Source: Micrococcaceae bacterium Sec5.1 (GTDB lineage: Bacteria > Actinomycetota > Actinomycetes > Actinomycetales > Micrococcaceae). Taken from it: a DNA stretch of 64,000 nt. Positions 51,108 to 60,115 of the stretch are shown piece by piece. The stretch spans positions 62,001-126,000 of the forward strand of contig CP143430.1 of NCBI GenBank assembly GCA_039636795.1. The letters run 5' to 3'. The notes below the pieces were generated by a model. That model ran no database searches. It was given only the letters and a program-made list of their open reading frames with translations, and had not been told where the DNA came from. Numbering within the stretch: position 1 is the first letter of the stretch; each line of letters starts with the position of its first letter. The translations under genes and the position numbers were made by a program.

Positions 51108-51679
51108 CGCAGAACCCCGACGCCCTGCGCGCCGACATCGAACAAACTCGCAGGCGGCTCAGTACCAACGTTGACGCCGTTGCCGACAAGGTCACGCCCT
51201 CGCACATCGTCAACCGGAGGGTAGACAGGATCAAGACGGCCGTGTTTGGCGCCCGCGACGATGTTCAGGACAGGGCGGGCCATGTTGCCCACCAGGCCCA
51301 GGACACTGTTTCCGGTGTGGTCTCTGACATTGGTGATGCACCACAGGTGATCACACGAAAGGCCCAAGGTAACCCCATTGCTGCCGGCTTGATCGCCTTC
51401 GGCGCCGGTTTGCTGGTTTCGGCTCTCATTCCGCCGTCCGACAAGGAGCGCGAGGCTGCGCAGGCAGTGAAGGAAGCAGCCCAGCCCCTGACCGAGGAAC
51501 TGGGCCACGCAGCCCAGGAGATGGCCGAGCACCTCAAGGAGCCGGCACAGGACGCAGTCCAGAACGTCAAAGACAGCGCCACTGAAGCAGCTGCCAACGT
51601 TAAGGACGAAGGCCAGGCCGCTGCTGCAGATGTTCAGGACCGCGCCGCCATGGCCAAGGAGAACCTCGGCAACCAGTAA
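51104..51679 (+). CDS. DUF3618 domain protein
   Basis: A 191-residue protein. Residues about 5-50 match DUF3618 (ALRADIEQTRRRLSTNVDAVADKVTP). A short hydrophobic segment at about 90-108 may anchor it, and the C-terminus is an Ala/Glu/Lys-rich helix repeating AAQ/VKD-type heptads, similar to LEA-like proteins. It completes the three-gene operon with the LEA-like and holin-X genes. A strong bidirectional terminator follows. Confidence 0.85.
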   Translation: MTQNPDALRADIEQTRRRLSTNVDAVADKVTPSHIVNRRVDRIKTAVFGARDDVQDRAGHVAHQAQDTVSGVVSDIGDAPQVITRKAQGNPIAAGLIAFGAGLLVSALIPPSDKEREAAQAVKEAAQPLTEELGHAAQEMAEHLKEPAQDAVQNVKDSATEAAANVKDEGQAAAADVQDRAAMAKENLGNQ

Positions 51680-51691
51680 TCGCGTTACTCA

Positions 51692-51757
51692 CCCAACTGA
51701 GTCGCAGTTGAGGCCGTTTTGAGTGGTCAGAACGGCCTTAACTGCGACTCACTTGGG
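51692..51757. terminator. Long bidirectional terminator
   Basis: Arms 51692-51718 and 51731-51757 pair over 27 bases with one mismatch and one G-T pair. It lies between the convergent DUF3618 and HTH genes. Confidence 0.85.
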
Positions 51758-51801
51758 TTCGCGGCCGCGGTTGGGTGCGAGCGGCGGGGGTTGGGGGCTC
51801 G

Positions 51802-52401
51802 TTAACGCACTTCGAGGATCATTTGCAGCAGGCGGGCTGCGGCGGGTCGGGCAGCATGTTCTTCCACCCACTGCGCGCGGGCAAGTGCTTTGCTGACGGC
51901 CTGCGTCGTGATGCCGAGTTCCTGGGCAACAGCCTTTTGTTGGCCGCGGACTCCAGGAGTGAGAAGGTCCAGGACCCGCCACTCGGCCGCGCTTCGGTGC
52001 TGCACGATGTGTCCGAGGAGCCGTAGCACTGCTTCGGCTTCTGCTGCCAAAGCCGTGAAGGGACCATCCACGGCAACGGGGACCCGTTCCTTCCCGTTGC
52101 GGAGGCGGTCGACAGCCCGCCGGGCATAGACAAGGCCGTGCCCGGAAGCGTCTTTGACAAGGTTGGGAAGGGGCTCGTTGATGGGCCCAACGCCGATTCC
52201 CACGTACCACTGACCGGTGCGGAGGGCGATCAGTGCTGTGTCAACAGCTTGGTGGCCGGACTCGACGATGCCCTGCACCTCATCCTCAACCGAACGGTCG
52301 AAGTCGAGCCGTGCCGGAATATGCCGCAGGTCCTTGAGGAGCTCGGGCACGAGGTCGCCATCCCGGCGGCTGTCGCGTTGGTTGATGGTCAGAGTGAACA
52401 T
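51802..52401 (-). CDS. SatD-like / HTH transcriptional regulator
   Basis: A 199-residue protein. The N-terminal two thirds resemble SatD-family proteins (TLTINQRDSRR; TGQWYVGIGVG), and the C-terminus has an HTH (QQKAVAQELGITTQAVSKALARA). Function is unknown; related proteins often sit next to small membrane proteins. The start at 52401 lacks an evident ribosome-binding site. A 16-base palindrome 13 bases upstream suggests autoregulation. Confidence 0.72.
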   Translation of the reverse strand: MFTLTINQRDSRRDGDLVPELLKDLRHIPARLDFDRSVEDEVQGIVESGHQAVDTALIALRTGQWYVGIGVGPINEPLPNLVKDASGHGLVYARRAVDRLRNGKERVPVAVDGPFTALAAEAEAVLRLLGHIVQHRSAAEWRVLDLLTPGVRGQQKAVAQELGITTQAVSKALARAQWVEEHAARPAAARLLQMILEVR

Positions 52402-52413
52402 AGTGGATCACAT

Positions 52414-52429
52414 GCTACCGGCTGGTAGC
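52414..52429. promoter_or_regulatory. Operator-like palindrome upstream of the HTH gene
   Basis: GCTACC and GGTAGC arms flank GGCT. The location, 13 bases before the start codon of an HTH regulator, fits autoregulation. Confidence 0.45.
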
Positions 52430-52452
52430 CGCTCTGCAAGGGCTTATTTTTC

Positions 52453-53034
52453 TTATTTCTTTAGCTGCTGCGCGGCGACCACTTTGGGGTCCGGGACCGG
52501 CTGCCGGCCCTGTGCCACGCCGGATCGTCGGTCAAGAGCGGCGAACTTGGGATCCCACGTATCGTCCGAGCTCCCGCTGAACGCCGCAAGAATCAGCATC
52601 ACCACGAAGAATGGGAAGAAGGACCAGCAGATGGCACGCCAACCGCCCAACCAGGCACCCGCCGTCGTGCCGTCCTTGATCCGTACCGAGCGCATGCCCG
52701 CGGCAGCATCTCCCACACTGCCCGCTGTACCCCAGATCATGCCGTAAACGAACAAGCCAACGAACCAGAGAACAATGTAGAGCGTCAGCCAGAAGCCGTC
52801 ATTGAAGGCCAGGAGCGAGCCACTGTTCATCATGGCATTGCGTGCAACGGCCACGATCGTGGCCAGGACGCCGTACCCGGCAAGAAACACGATTGCGTCA
52901 AGAACGCGGCCCCAGAAGTGGGCTCCTCCGGACGCTTTTACGAAGTAGGCTCCAGTCTCGGGATGGCGGCGTACAGGGCGGCCGTTGACGGCATCAACCA
53001 AGCCAGTAGCGGTTTGGGACTTCGAATTGCTCAT
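52453..53034 (-). CDS. RDD family membrane protein
   Basis: A 193-residue protein with three or four membrane segments. The RDD signature is recognisable as HFWGRVLDAIVFLAGYGVL (Arg-Asp pair in the first segment) and GSVGDAAAGMRSVRIKD (the usual G-x-S-x-G-K-x-x-x-x-L-x-V region). Function is unknown. It lies 3 bases after the ESX-associated-like gene on the same strand, so all three genes 52453-54803 probably form one unit. Confidence 0.85.
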   Translation of the reverse strand: MSNSKSQTATGLVDAVNGRPVRRHPETGAYFVKASGGAHFWGRVLDAIVFLAGYGVLATIVAVARNAMMNSGSLLAFNDGFWLTLYIVLWFVGLFVYGMIWGTAGSVGDAAAGMRSVRIKDGTTAGAWLGGWRAICWSFFPFFVVMLILAAFSGSSDDTWDPKFAALDRRSGVAQGRQPVPDPKVVAAQQLKK

Positions 53035-53037
53035 GGG

Positions 53038-53826
53038 TCAGGCCAGCCCAGCCAACCCGCCGAGGACGCGGGCAAGGGTGGATGCGGACGTCTCCTTCAA
53101 CTCAAGGGAGACAGATTCGCCTTCTACGCTGGGAGTTACGCGGGGAGTAAGGACGTGCACGCTGGTGGGACCGGTGTACACGGTGATAGTCGGAAACTCG
53201 TTCGTGTCAGTGTTGAAGACCACCACGTTGCTGGCCGCCTGGGTATCGGCAAGGGCCGTTGCAGCATATTCTTCGAACGCAGCCTCCGTATAAACAGTGG
53301 GATCGGTGTCGCGGTGGGCGGCCGTGTTCGGGTCAACAAATTCAGTAAGGCGCGGAGCCAACTGATCACGGGTGACAACAGTGAAGCCGTGCAGCCCGCC
53401 TTCGTCCACTTCCTCCAGCAGCACGCCGTCGTCGTGGATGTAGCCGTAGAGCCAGCGCTTGCCGGTGGAAACGGTCCGTTCAACGGAGACCACGCTGCTG
53501 CCACTGCGGCGCAGCGTCAGGGCACCGGTGATTTCCTCAATTGCATGCAGGCGGGTGGGCTCGGTCTCGCCTTCAAAGACCACGGGGTAGACGAGTTCCT
53601 TGGCGAGCAGTCCGCGCAAGGCCACCGCGCACATCAGCTCCTTGCTGGCATCCTGTGCCGTGAGCCACGGAAGGGCCACGATTTGCTCGTGCTGGACGCC
53701 GTCCAAGGCAACAACCTCTTCATCGGTCAAGGTCGTCAGGGCCTTGCCTGTGGCGCTGGCCGACGCCAGAACCTTCGCTGCAGCCTGTACATCCCGCTCG
53801 GTCCAATTCATGGTGCTCGTGGTCAT
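53038..53826 (-). CDS. Hypothetical protein, possibly EspG-like (ESX secretion-associated)
   Basis: A 262-residue soluble protein. Its size, position directly after a WXG100 gene and general pattern (an N-terminal LTDEEVVALDG, then a mixed alpha/beta domain with YGYIHDDGVLLEE) resemble EspG chaperones, which hold secreted ESX substrates. I could not identify a decisive motif, so this is tentative. The ATG overlaps the stop of the WXG100 gene by 4 bases. Confidence 0.55.
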   Translation of the reverse strand: MTTSTMNWTERDVQAAAKVLASASATGKALTTLTDEEVVALDGVQHEQIVALPWLTAQDASKELMCAVALRGLLAKELVYPVVFEGETEPTRLHAIEEITGALTLRRSGSSVVSVERTVSTGKRWLYGYIHDDGVLLEEVDEGGLHGFTVVTRDQLAPRLTEFVDPNTAAHRDTDPTVYTEAAFEEYAATALADTQAASNVVVFNTDTNEFPTITVYTGPTSVHVLTPRVTPSVEGESVSLELKETSASTLARVLGGLAGLA

Positions 53827-54803
53827 CCGAATATCCCTCCGACAAAGTTTCCGACTGACTTGGCGGCATTACCGACCCCGTCTGCCACCTTACTGCCTAC
53901 ATCCTTGGCGAAATTTCCTACTTCCCGGGCGCCGTCGGCGATGTAACTGCCGGGGTTCCGGGCGAAGTTGCTGATGGAATCCCAGTTGTCCGCCACCAGG
54001 TTGCCCAAGGCCCAGGCGCCGGCGACGATGCCCGCACCGATCACGATCGGGGCGCCAATGGGCCCCAGCAAGGCTGCACCACCAGCGGTCATCAGCATGA
54101 TGCTGCCCACCCCGCCTACTACGGACAGGCCGCCGGCTACCCGGTCTCCAGTACCGCGCCAGCCGTCGTGCTCGGGACTGATCATGTCGCTGATGCCGCC
54201 AACGATGTTTAGCGGCGCTGCCAAGGCTCCGGCGATTCGGAGGCCCTTGGAGAACTTGGTGGCGTCCTGGAAAGCCTGGCTGTAAGGAATGTTCGCTTTG
54301 AGGTCGGTGATGACGTCAGTGACCTTCTCGCCGCTGCGCAGGGCGCTCAGGGCATCCCGCAGGACTGTACCGCCAGCCCGCCAATTGGTGAGTACCTCGC
54401 GGGTCTTGACCCATTCGGCATGGCCGAGCTTGCCGTATTTGTAAGCAGTCCAGAGCTGCGCGCCGAGTTCCTTGACACCCGTTGCCGTGTCGTAGACATC
54501 TGCAAGGACGCCCACAGATGTACCCGAGCCGTCATTGTAGCTGGCAAATTCCTGCTGGTTGGCGTTCTTCTTGAGTTGGCTCGCGTTGTCCCTGAGCATG
54601 TTGGCGGCCTTCACCAGGCTTTGCCTGTGCTGGCTGTTCCAATCGCTCTTGAAGACTGTGGCGTCGCGCCCCTGCCACGCCGTTGCGGAGTTGATGGCGT
54701 TGGACAGCTGCGCGCTCTGCAGATTGATGGCATCGGCAGCTTTGCCCATGACGCCGGCCAGACTGCGAAGCTGCGCAATGTCCGCGCCGTAGAACCCAGC
54801 CAT
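53823..54803 (-). CDS. WXG100-family type VII secretion target with long C-terminal domain
   Basis: A 326-residue protein. The first ~100 residues form a WXG100-type helical hairpin (AWQGRDATVF with the W-x-G turn near residue 43). The rest contains a hydrophobic Gly-rich region (residues about 215-275: GGVGSIMLMTAGGAALLGPI) and an amphipathic repetitive end. Long WXG100/LXG-like proteins are often ESX-exported effectors, and the C-terminus could insert in membranes. No ESX core gene is present in this window. AGGGGG lies 6 bases before the ATG. Confidence 0.72.
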   Translation of the reverse strand: MAGFYGADIAQLRSLAGVMGKAADAINLQSAQLSNAINSATAWQGRDATVFKSDWNSQHRQSLVKAANMLRDNASQLKKNANQQEFASYNDGSGTSVGVLADVYDTATGVKELGAQLWTAYKYGKLGHAEWVKTREVLTNWRAGGTVLRDALSALRSGEKVTDVITDLKANIPYSQAFQDATKFSKGLRIAGALAAPLNIVGGISDMISPEHDGWRGTGDRVAGGLSVVGGVGSIMLMTAGGAALLGPIGAPIVIGAGIVAGAWALGNLVADNWDSISNFARNPGSYIADGAREVGNFAKDVGSKVADGVGNAAKSVGNFVGGIFG

Positions 54804-54894
54804 GTGGAACCCCCTGTTACATGCGTCGTAAAGTCTTGTCCCAGCCTAGGGGGACTCCGAAGCTGCCGCGATGGGGAGAGATACCCATGTGGAC

Positions 54895-54955
54895 AACGCG
54901 GGGTCAGTTATGGCCCATGTGGGGGTCCACAAAGGGCCAGAAGTGACCCCGCGTT
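54895..54955. repeat. Large inverted repeat
   Basis: AACGCGGGGTCA (54895-54906) pairs perfectly with 54944-54955, and an inner TGGCCC/GGGCCA stem (54911-54916 with 54934-54939) stabilises it. It lies 92 bases upstream of the WXG100 gene start; it might be a terminator for antisense transcription or an operator. Confidence 0.6.
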
Positions 54956-54964
54956 GCTTAAAGC

Positions 54965-55013
54965 ACGACGGCGGGTGGTGCTGTTCACAGGGAACAGCGC
55001 CACCCGCCGTCGT
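54965..55013 (-). terminator. Terminator after ppa
   Basis: A long stem: 14 bp (54965-54978 with 55000-55013), a G-T pair, then 7 bp (54980-54986 with 54992-54998) and a 5-base loop. It begins 9 bases beyond the ppa stop. The ACGACGGCGG arm is shared with other terminators in this window. Confidence 0.8.
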
Positions 55014-55021
55014 AAGTGTTG

Positions 55022-55510
55022 CTAGTGGCCTTCGGCCGAGAAGCGCTTGATGGAAGCTTCCAGCTCGGCTTCGGCAGCGGCGCGATCGCCCCAGCCCTCA
55101 GCCTTGACCCACTTGCCGGGCTCCAGGTCCTTGTAACGGGTAAAGAAGTGCTCGATTTCCTTGATGAGGAATTCGCTGACGTCGCTGACTTCCTGGATGT
55201 GGTCGAAGCGTGCATCCACCGGAACGCAGAGGACCTTGGCGTCTCCGCCGCCGTCGTCGGTCATGTTGAAAACGCCGATGGGGCGGGACTCAACAATGAC
55301 GCCCGGGTGGAGGTCGAAGTCCTGCAGGAGCACCAGTGCGTCCAGCGGGTCGCCGTCTTCGCCCAGGGTGTTCTCGAAGAAACCGTAGTGCGTGGGGTAC
55401 TGCATGGAGGTGAAGAGGACGCGGTCCAGGCGGACGCGGCCGGTTTCGTGGTCAACTTCGTACTTGACGCGCGATCCCTTGGGGATCTCGATGGTCACGT
55501 CGTGCTTCAT
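55022..55510 (-). CDS. ppa: Inorganic pyrophosphatase
   Basis: Hydrolyses pyrophosphate to phosphate, driving biosynthetic reactions. The 162-residue family I enzyme starts [20 protein letters not shown] and has [24 protein letters not shown], with the metal-binding Asp residues, and [14 protein letters not shown]. The length is normal. Monocistronic, with a strong terminator, and divergent from dacB. Confidence 0.96.
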   Translation of the reverse strand: MKHDVTIEIPKGSRVKYEVDHETGRVRLDRVLFTSMQYPTHYGFFENTLGEDGDPLDALVLLQDFDLHPGVIVESRPIGVFNMTDDGGGDAKVLCVPVDARFDHIQEVSDVSEFLIKEIEHFFTRYKDLEPGKWVKAEGWGDRAAAEAELEASIKRFSAEGH

Positions 55511-55654
55511 GGCGTGCTCCTTGACGGGTGGGGGTGGGGCGCGGCATGCAAAAGTGCAGCCAGCGCCGCCGACTACTATTGAGGATATAGCGAGAGGCCC
55601 GGGTTTCTTGAACCGGCGGGGACATTTTCAGGACTGACAGGACCAAGCAACTGC

Positions 55655-57109
55655 ATGAAGGGCGTTAAAAACGGGGGTGCCCGGAAGTGGGTGTCCACGG
55701 CGTGGGGGCGCTTGAAATGGCCGATGCTGTTGACGTTGGTTCTGCTGTGCCTCGGGGCGATCGTGGTGGTCGGCATGCTGCCAGGACTCCTCAGCGCACC
55801 CAAGCCCTCCCCTTCCGCGCCGCCATGGCAGCAGGAACCTGACCGCCTGTCCGAGGCCAACGGCGTGCTTCCCCTGGACGCAGATGCGCCCGTGCCAGTA
55901 CCGGCTGAGCTCTCGCGACTTGTGAATGACGCCCTGAAACCTTCCGGTGCCGGTAGCATTACGGGCATTGTCATGGACGCCTCCACAGGCACGGTCCTGT
56001 TCGACCGCGATGCCAACGCCAACCGTATCCCGGCGTCGAACATGAAGCTGTTGACCGCCGTCGCCGCTTTGAAGGCGCTCCGTCCCGAATCCCGCTTTAC
56101 CACCCGCGTGCTGTCCGGTTCTGATGCGTCAACAGTGGTGCTGACCGGGGGAGGGGACGTGCTGCTCGGCGGAGGTGCCTCGGATCCAGCTGCCGTGATG
56201 GGCCGGGCCGGGCTTGCAACCCTGGCCGCCGATACCGCCGCTTCTCTGGCTACGGCGGGGGTCAAGGGGCCGGTGACCGTGCAGGTGGATGATTCGCTGT
56301 TCAGCGGAGCGCCCCTCAATCCTGCGTGGAGCTTGGACGACGTCGCGGCTGGCGAGACCGCCCCTTTGTTTTCCCTTGCCCTGAATTCCGGGCGCTACTC
56401 ATCCGCGGTTACCACTGGGCTGCGTCCACAGGATTCGGCCGTCACCACCGCCCAGGCTTTCGCCGAACAGTTGGTGGCTGCCGGCGTCCAGGTGAGTCCC
56501 GGCGTCGAGCGTGGCAGGGGCGTCCCCGCCAAGGTGCTGGCCGCCGCCGAGTCCGCCACTGTGAGCGAGCAAGTGGACCTCATGCTGGAGACCTCGGACA
56601 ACTTCCTGGCGGAGGCGCTCGGACGGATGACCGCCATTGCATCAGGTCAGGAAGCGACGTACGACGGCGCCACTTCAGCCGTGCGGCAGCGGCTGGGGGA
56701 GTTGGGAATCGCCACAGGTTCAATGCAGTTGGCGGACGTTTCGGGACTGGCCCTGGAGAACCAGGTCACTGCGCGCCAGTTTGCCGAGGTAGTGCGCGCC
56801 ATCACCAGCGGACCGGACCTGAGCCTGAGGACGGCCTTGGACGGATTCCCGGTGGCGGGCCTTACGGGCACCTTGGACGACAGGTATGTGGACCCGAGTA
56901 CAGCCCAGGGCGCAGGCCTTGTCCGCGCCAAAACCGGCACGCTCAACACCGTCATTGCGCTGAGCGGGTACGTAGTGGACGCTGATGGACGCCTGCTGGT
57001 GTTCTCGTTCATCGGCAATGGCTTGGAACCGGGTGCGGCTGGAAACAAGGAGGCGATGGACCGCTCTGCGTCGGTGCTTGCCTCATGTGGGTGCCGCCAG
57101 CCCGGTTAG
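55655..57109 (+). CDS. dacB: D-alanyl-D-alanine carboxypeptidase/endopeptidase (PBP4 type)
   Basis: A 484-residue serine peptidase that trims peptidoglycan side chains outside the membrane. A signal anchor lies at about residues 20-47. The three penicillin-binding motifs are present: Ser-x-x-Lys in PASNMKLLT (about residue 130), SDN in ETSDNFLAEALG and KTG in RAKTGTLNTV. The ATG at 55655 has AGGA about 12 bases upstream. It is followed by the zincin gene 68 bases later. Confidence 0.93.
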   Translation: MKGVKNGGARKWVSTAWGRLKWPMLLTLVLLCLGAIVVVGMLPGLLSAPKPSPSAPPWQQEPDRLSEANGVLPLDADAPVPVPAELSRLVNDALKPSGAGSITGIVMDASTGTVLFDRDANANRIPASNMKLLTAVAALKALRPESRFTTRVLSGSDASTVVLTGGGDVLLGGGASDPAAVMGRAGLATLAADTAASLATAGVKGPVTVQVDDSLFSGAPLNPAWSLDDVAAGETAPLFSLALNSGRYSSAVTTGLRPQDSAVTTAQAFAEQLVAAGVQVSPGVERGRGVPAKVLAAAESATVSEQVDLMLETSDNFLAEALGRMTAIASGQEATYDGATSAVRQRLGELGIATGSMQLADVSGLALENQVTARQFAEVVRAITSGPDLSLRTALDGFPVAGLTGTLDDRYVDPSTAQGAGLVRAKTGTLNTVIALSGYVVDADGRLLVFSFIGNGLEPGAAGNKEAMDRSASVLASCGCRQPG

Positions 57110-57177
57110 GGAACAGCAAACCCCGTCGCTCCGCGCGGAGCGAACTTAAGGGTCGGTTGTCAGAGTCATGTGGTGTG

Positions 57178-58308
57178 ATGGACCGTATGGTGTCATCTGC
57201 CCGAGATTCGTCAGCAGGGGCCCCGTCCCTGATCAATTGGGACCTGGCCGCCTCCACGGCTGCCCGGCTTACCCCTCCCGGTCCCGCGCTGAGCGCCGGG
57301 GAGATCGGCAAGGCGGTGGATAACCTGCGCTTCAACGCCGATATCTCCGTCCCGCATGTCCATGACATCACCGGCCTTGAAGCGGCGCGGGACCTGCGGG
57401 ATTCGCACGTCCTCGTCGTGGACCGAGCCTCCTGGTCCAAGGCCAACACCCAGAGCTTCTCCGTCATGCTCCAGCCTGTTCTGGAGAAAATGCTGGAGTC
57501 CCGCAGCAGCCTGTCCCTGTCACCTGCTGCCGCTGCCGCCAGTGGGGCCATCACGGGCAGCCAGCTCGGCGCCATCCTTGCTTTCCTGTCCAGTAAAGTC
57601 CTGGGCCAATACGATCCCTTCGCGGCCTTGGCCCCGGACGCCAACGTTCCTGCGGGCGGCCGGCTGCTCCTTGTTGCACCCAACATCATCTCTGTTGAAC
57701 GCGAACTCAACGTTCACCCGGACGACTTCAGGCTCTGGGTATGCCTCCACGAGCAAACCCACCGCGTTCAGTTCGCCGCAGCGCCGTGGCTGCGGGACCA
57801 CATGCTCGCCGAAATCGAAAAGCTCAGCGGTCATCTCCTGGGCAACATGGATTCCCTGGTTGAACGGGCAGCCGCCGTAGCCAAGTCCCTGAAGGACCGC
57901 GCTGCATCAGGGAACGTGCCAAGCCGGGGCGCCATTCTGGACCTGCTGCAGGATCCTGAGGAGAAGGCTTCCCTATCCCACATCACTGCCGTCATGAGCC
58001 TCCTCGAAGGTCACGCCAATGTGGTGATGGATGCGGTCGATTCCAGCATCGTCCCGTCCGTGAAGACGATTCGCCAGCGGTTCAATGATCGCGGCAAGGA
58101 CCGCGGCATGATCGAGAAGTTCATCCGCAATCTCCTCGGTCTCGACGCCAAAATGCGCCAATACACAGACGGCGCAAAGTTCGTGCGCGAGGTTGTCGAG
58201 GTGGGTGGCATGGAAGGCTTCAACCGGGTATGGAACTCGGCCGAAAACCTCCCCACCGAGGAAGAGATCCACAATTCCAGGATGTGGCTCGAGCGGATGG
58301 GGCTTTGA
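57178..58308 (+). CDS. Zinc-dependent metalloprotease, Zincin_2 family
   Basis: A 376-residue protein with the zincin motif HEQTHRVQF (His-Glu-x-x-His, about residue 198) and a helical C-terminal half. This is the actinobacterial Zincin_2 (TIGR03624-like) family, typically found directly before tilS, as here. The substrate is unknown. Start ATG 57178 is weakly supported; ATG 57187 is an alternative. The stop overlaps the tilS TTG start by 3 bases. Confidence 0.88.
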   Translation: MDRMVSSARDSSAGAPSLINWDLAASTAARLTPPGPALSAGEIGKAVDNLRFNADISVPHVHDITGLEAARDLRDSHVLVVDRASWSKANTQSFSVMLQPVLEKMLESRSSLSLSPAAAAASGAITGSQLGAILAFLSSKVLGQYDPFAALAPDANVPAGGRLLLVAPNIISVERELNVHPDDFRLWVCLHEQTHRVQFAAAPWLRDHMLAEIEKLSGHLLGNMDSLVERAAAVAKSLKDRAASGNVPSRGAILDLLQDPEEKASLSHITAVMSLLEGHANVVMDAVDSSIVPSVKTIRQRFNDRGKDRGMIEKFIRNLLGLDAKMRQYTDGAKFVREVVEVGGMEGFNRVWNSAENLPTEEEIHNSRMWLERMGL

Positions 58309-59492
58309 GCGCACCCGTATTTGATGGCCCCTCAAACAGTGACTCGGACAACACGTCCAAAAGCAGAGTGACAGGCAAGGGCCGACGCCGGCCCGGCCGT
58401 TTAGCGCCCGTCGTCGGCAAGGCACGCAAGCAGTTGCAGAACGCCTTGGCCGCTGCGGGTTACCCGGAACGTGTTCTCGTAGCCTGCAGCGGAGGACCGG
58501 ATTCGCTTGCGCTCGCAGCAGTAGCTGGATACTTCGCCCGGCGCGGACACGTGGATGGACATCCCCTGTCCGTGGCCGGCGTGGTTGTTGACCACCAACT
58601 TCAGGCTGGCTCGGCAGAGGTAGCTTCCCGGACCGCAGCTGTCTTGCGGGAACTGGGCCTCTCACCTGTGGAAGTGCATACGGTGGAGGTTGCCGCGACT
58701 GGATTCGGGCCCGAAGCTGCCGCCCGCGATGCCCGGCACGCAGCACTCGATGCCGCTGCAGCTGACCTTGGTTGCGATCGAATCCTGCTCGGGCACACCT
58801 TGGACGATCAAGCCGAACAGGTGCTCCTGGGCCTGGCCCGTGGCTCGGGTACGCGCTCTTTGGCCGGCATGAGGCCGGCCCGGGGACGCCTGCTAAGGCC
58901 CTTCCTGGGCCTAAGGCGGGAAGAGACCCTGGAAATCTGCGAGGTCGAGGAACTGCAGCCGTGGCATGATCCGAGCAACAGTGACTCTGCTTTCGCGCGC
59001 TCGCGAACCCGCGTCGAGGTAATGCCCGTCCTCGAAGAAAAGCTGGGTCCAGGCGTTGCCGAATCTTTGGCACGGACAGCCGCAATCCTGCAGCAGGACG
59101 CCGATTTCCTGGAGGATCTCGCAAACGAGACGTATCTCTCGCTGGTGCAGCGAACCGACGACGGCGCGTGGTTGCCGGAGGACGCCGTCCGCGGACTTCC
59201 CGCGGCGCTGAGGTTCCGCGTCATCGCGAAGGCGGCTGCCGACGTCGGGGGCCAACAACCCGGGTACGGACGGCTCCAAGCCGCGGAAGCACTGCTTCGC
59301 CGCCAGGGTTCGGCCGGCCCTGTGGAACTTCCGGGCCACGTCAGTGTCTACCGCTTGTCCCTCAGCGATTTGGAGCAGGAACGGGCTGTCTCCGGCGGTC
59401 CCGGGTCCGCTGCTCCGGCCACCGGCGGTCCCCGCGAGGCCGCACGCTGTGGGAAGCTAGTATTCCGGCATCAGAAATCGCCCCAACAGTAG
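58305..59492 (+). CDS. tilS: tRNA(Ile)-lysidine synthetase
   Basis: Converts cytidine 34 of tRNA-Ile(CAU) to lysidine, allowing AUA decoding. The PP-loop motif is [12 protein letters not shown] (about residue 62), followed by [20 protein letters not shown] and [13 protein letters not shown]. The 395-residue product has an N-terminal extension of about 55 residues. I chose the TTG at 58305 because it overlaps the zincin stop; upstream in-frame sequence belongs to that gene. Part of the conserved tilS-hpt-ftsH order. Confidence 0.92.
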   Translation: MSAPVFDGPSNSDSDNTSKSRVTGKGRRRPGRLAPVVGKARKQLQNALAAAGYPERVLVACSGGPDSLALAAVAGYFARRGHVDGHPLSVAGVVVDHQLQAGSAEVASRTAAVLRELGLSPVEVHTVEVAATGFGPEAAARDARHAALDAAAADLGCDRILLGHTLDDQAEQVLLGLARGSGTRSLAGMRPARGRLLRPFLGLRREETLEICEVEELQPWHDPSNSDSAFARSRTRVEVMPVLEEKLGPGVAESLARTAAILQQDADFLEDLANETYLSLVQRTDDGAWLPEDAVRGLPAALRFRVIAKAAADVGGQQPGYGRLQAAEALLRRQGSAGPVELPGHVSVYRLSLSDLEQERAVSGGPGSAAPATGGPREAARCGKLVFRHQKSPQQ

Positions 59493-59523
59493 CCGCACCC
59501 GAGCATCAAAACAGGAGCCATTG

Positions 59524-60075
59524 GTGGATTCAAACGACGTCCAGGCAGATCTCAAGCACGTTCTTTACACCAAAGAGCAAATCCAAACGCGCATCGCTGA
59601 ACTGGCGGCGCAGATCGACAAGGACTACGAAGGCCGCGAACTGCTGATCGTCGGTGTCCTCAAGGGTGCCGTGATGGTCATGGCGGACCTGGCGCGTGCC
59701 CTGCACAGCCACGTCAGCATGGACTGGATGGCAGTTTCTTCCTACGGTTCCGGCACCCAATCCTCCGGTGTTGTACGGATCCTCAAGGACCTCGATACCG
59801 ACCTCATGGGCAAGGACGTGCTGATCGTCGAGGACATCATCGACTCCGGCCTGACACTGTCATGGCTCAAGTCCAACCTCGAATCCCGAGGTACGGCCAG
59901 CGTTGAGATCTGCACCGCTTTCCGTAAGCCGACCGCCGCCAAGGTGGAGATCGACGTCAAATACGTCGGCTACGACATCCCCAACGAGTTCGTTGTGGGC
60001 TATGGCCTGGATTACGCCGAGAAGTACCGCAACCTGGACTTCGTGGGCACGCTGGCTCCGCACGTTTACGAGTAA
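59524..60075 (+). CDS. hpt: Hypoxanthine(-guanine) phosphoribosyltransferase
   Basis: Salvages hypoxanthine and guanine with PRPP. The 183-residue protein has the PRPP-binding motif [17 protein letters not shown] (about residue 100) and YGSGTQSSG. The GTG at 59524 has AGGAG 6 bases upstream; the TTG just before it is too close. Normally followed directly by ftsH, but here a LacI-type gene is inserted between them. Confidence 0.95.
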   Translation: MDSNDVQADLKHVLYTKEQIQTRIAELAAQIDKDYEGRELLIVGVLKGAVMVMADLARALHSHVSMDWMAVSSYGSGTQSSGVVRILKDLDTDLMGKDVLIVEDIIDSGLTLSWLKSNLESRGTASVEICTAFRKPTAAKVEIDVKYVGYDIPNEFVVGYGLDYAEKYRNLDFVGTLAPHVYE

Positions 60076-60115
60076 CACACGCCCTTTCACGGGATCACAG
60101 GGACGTGGGGACCGG

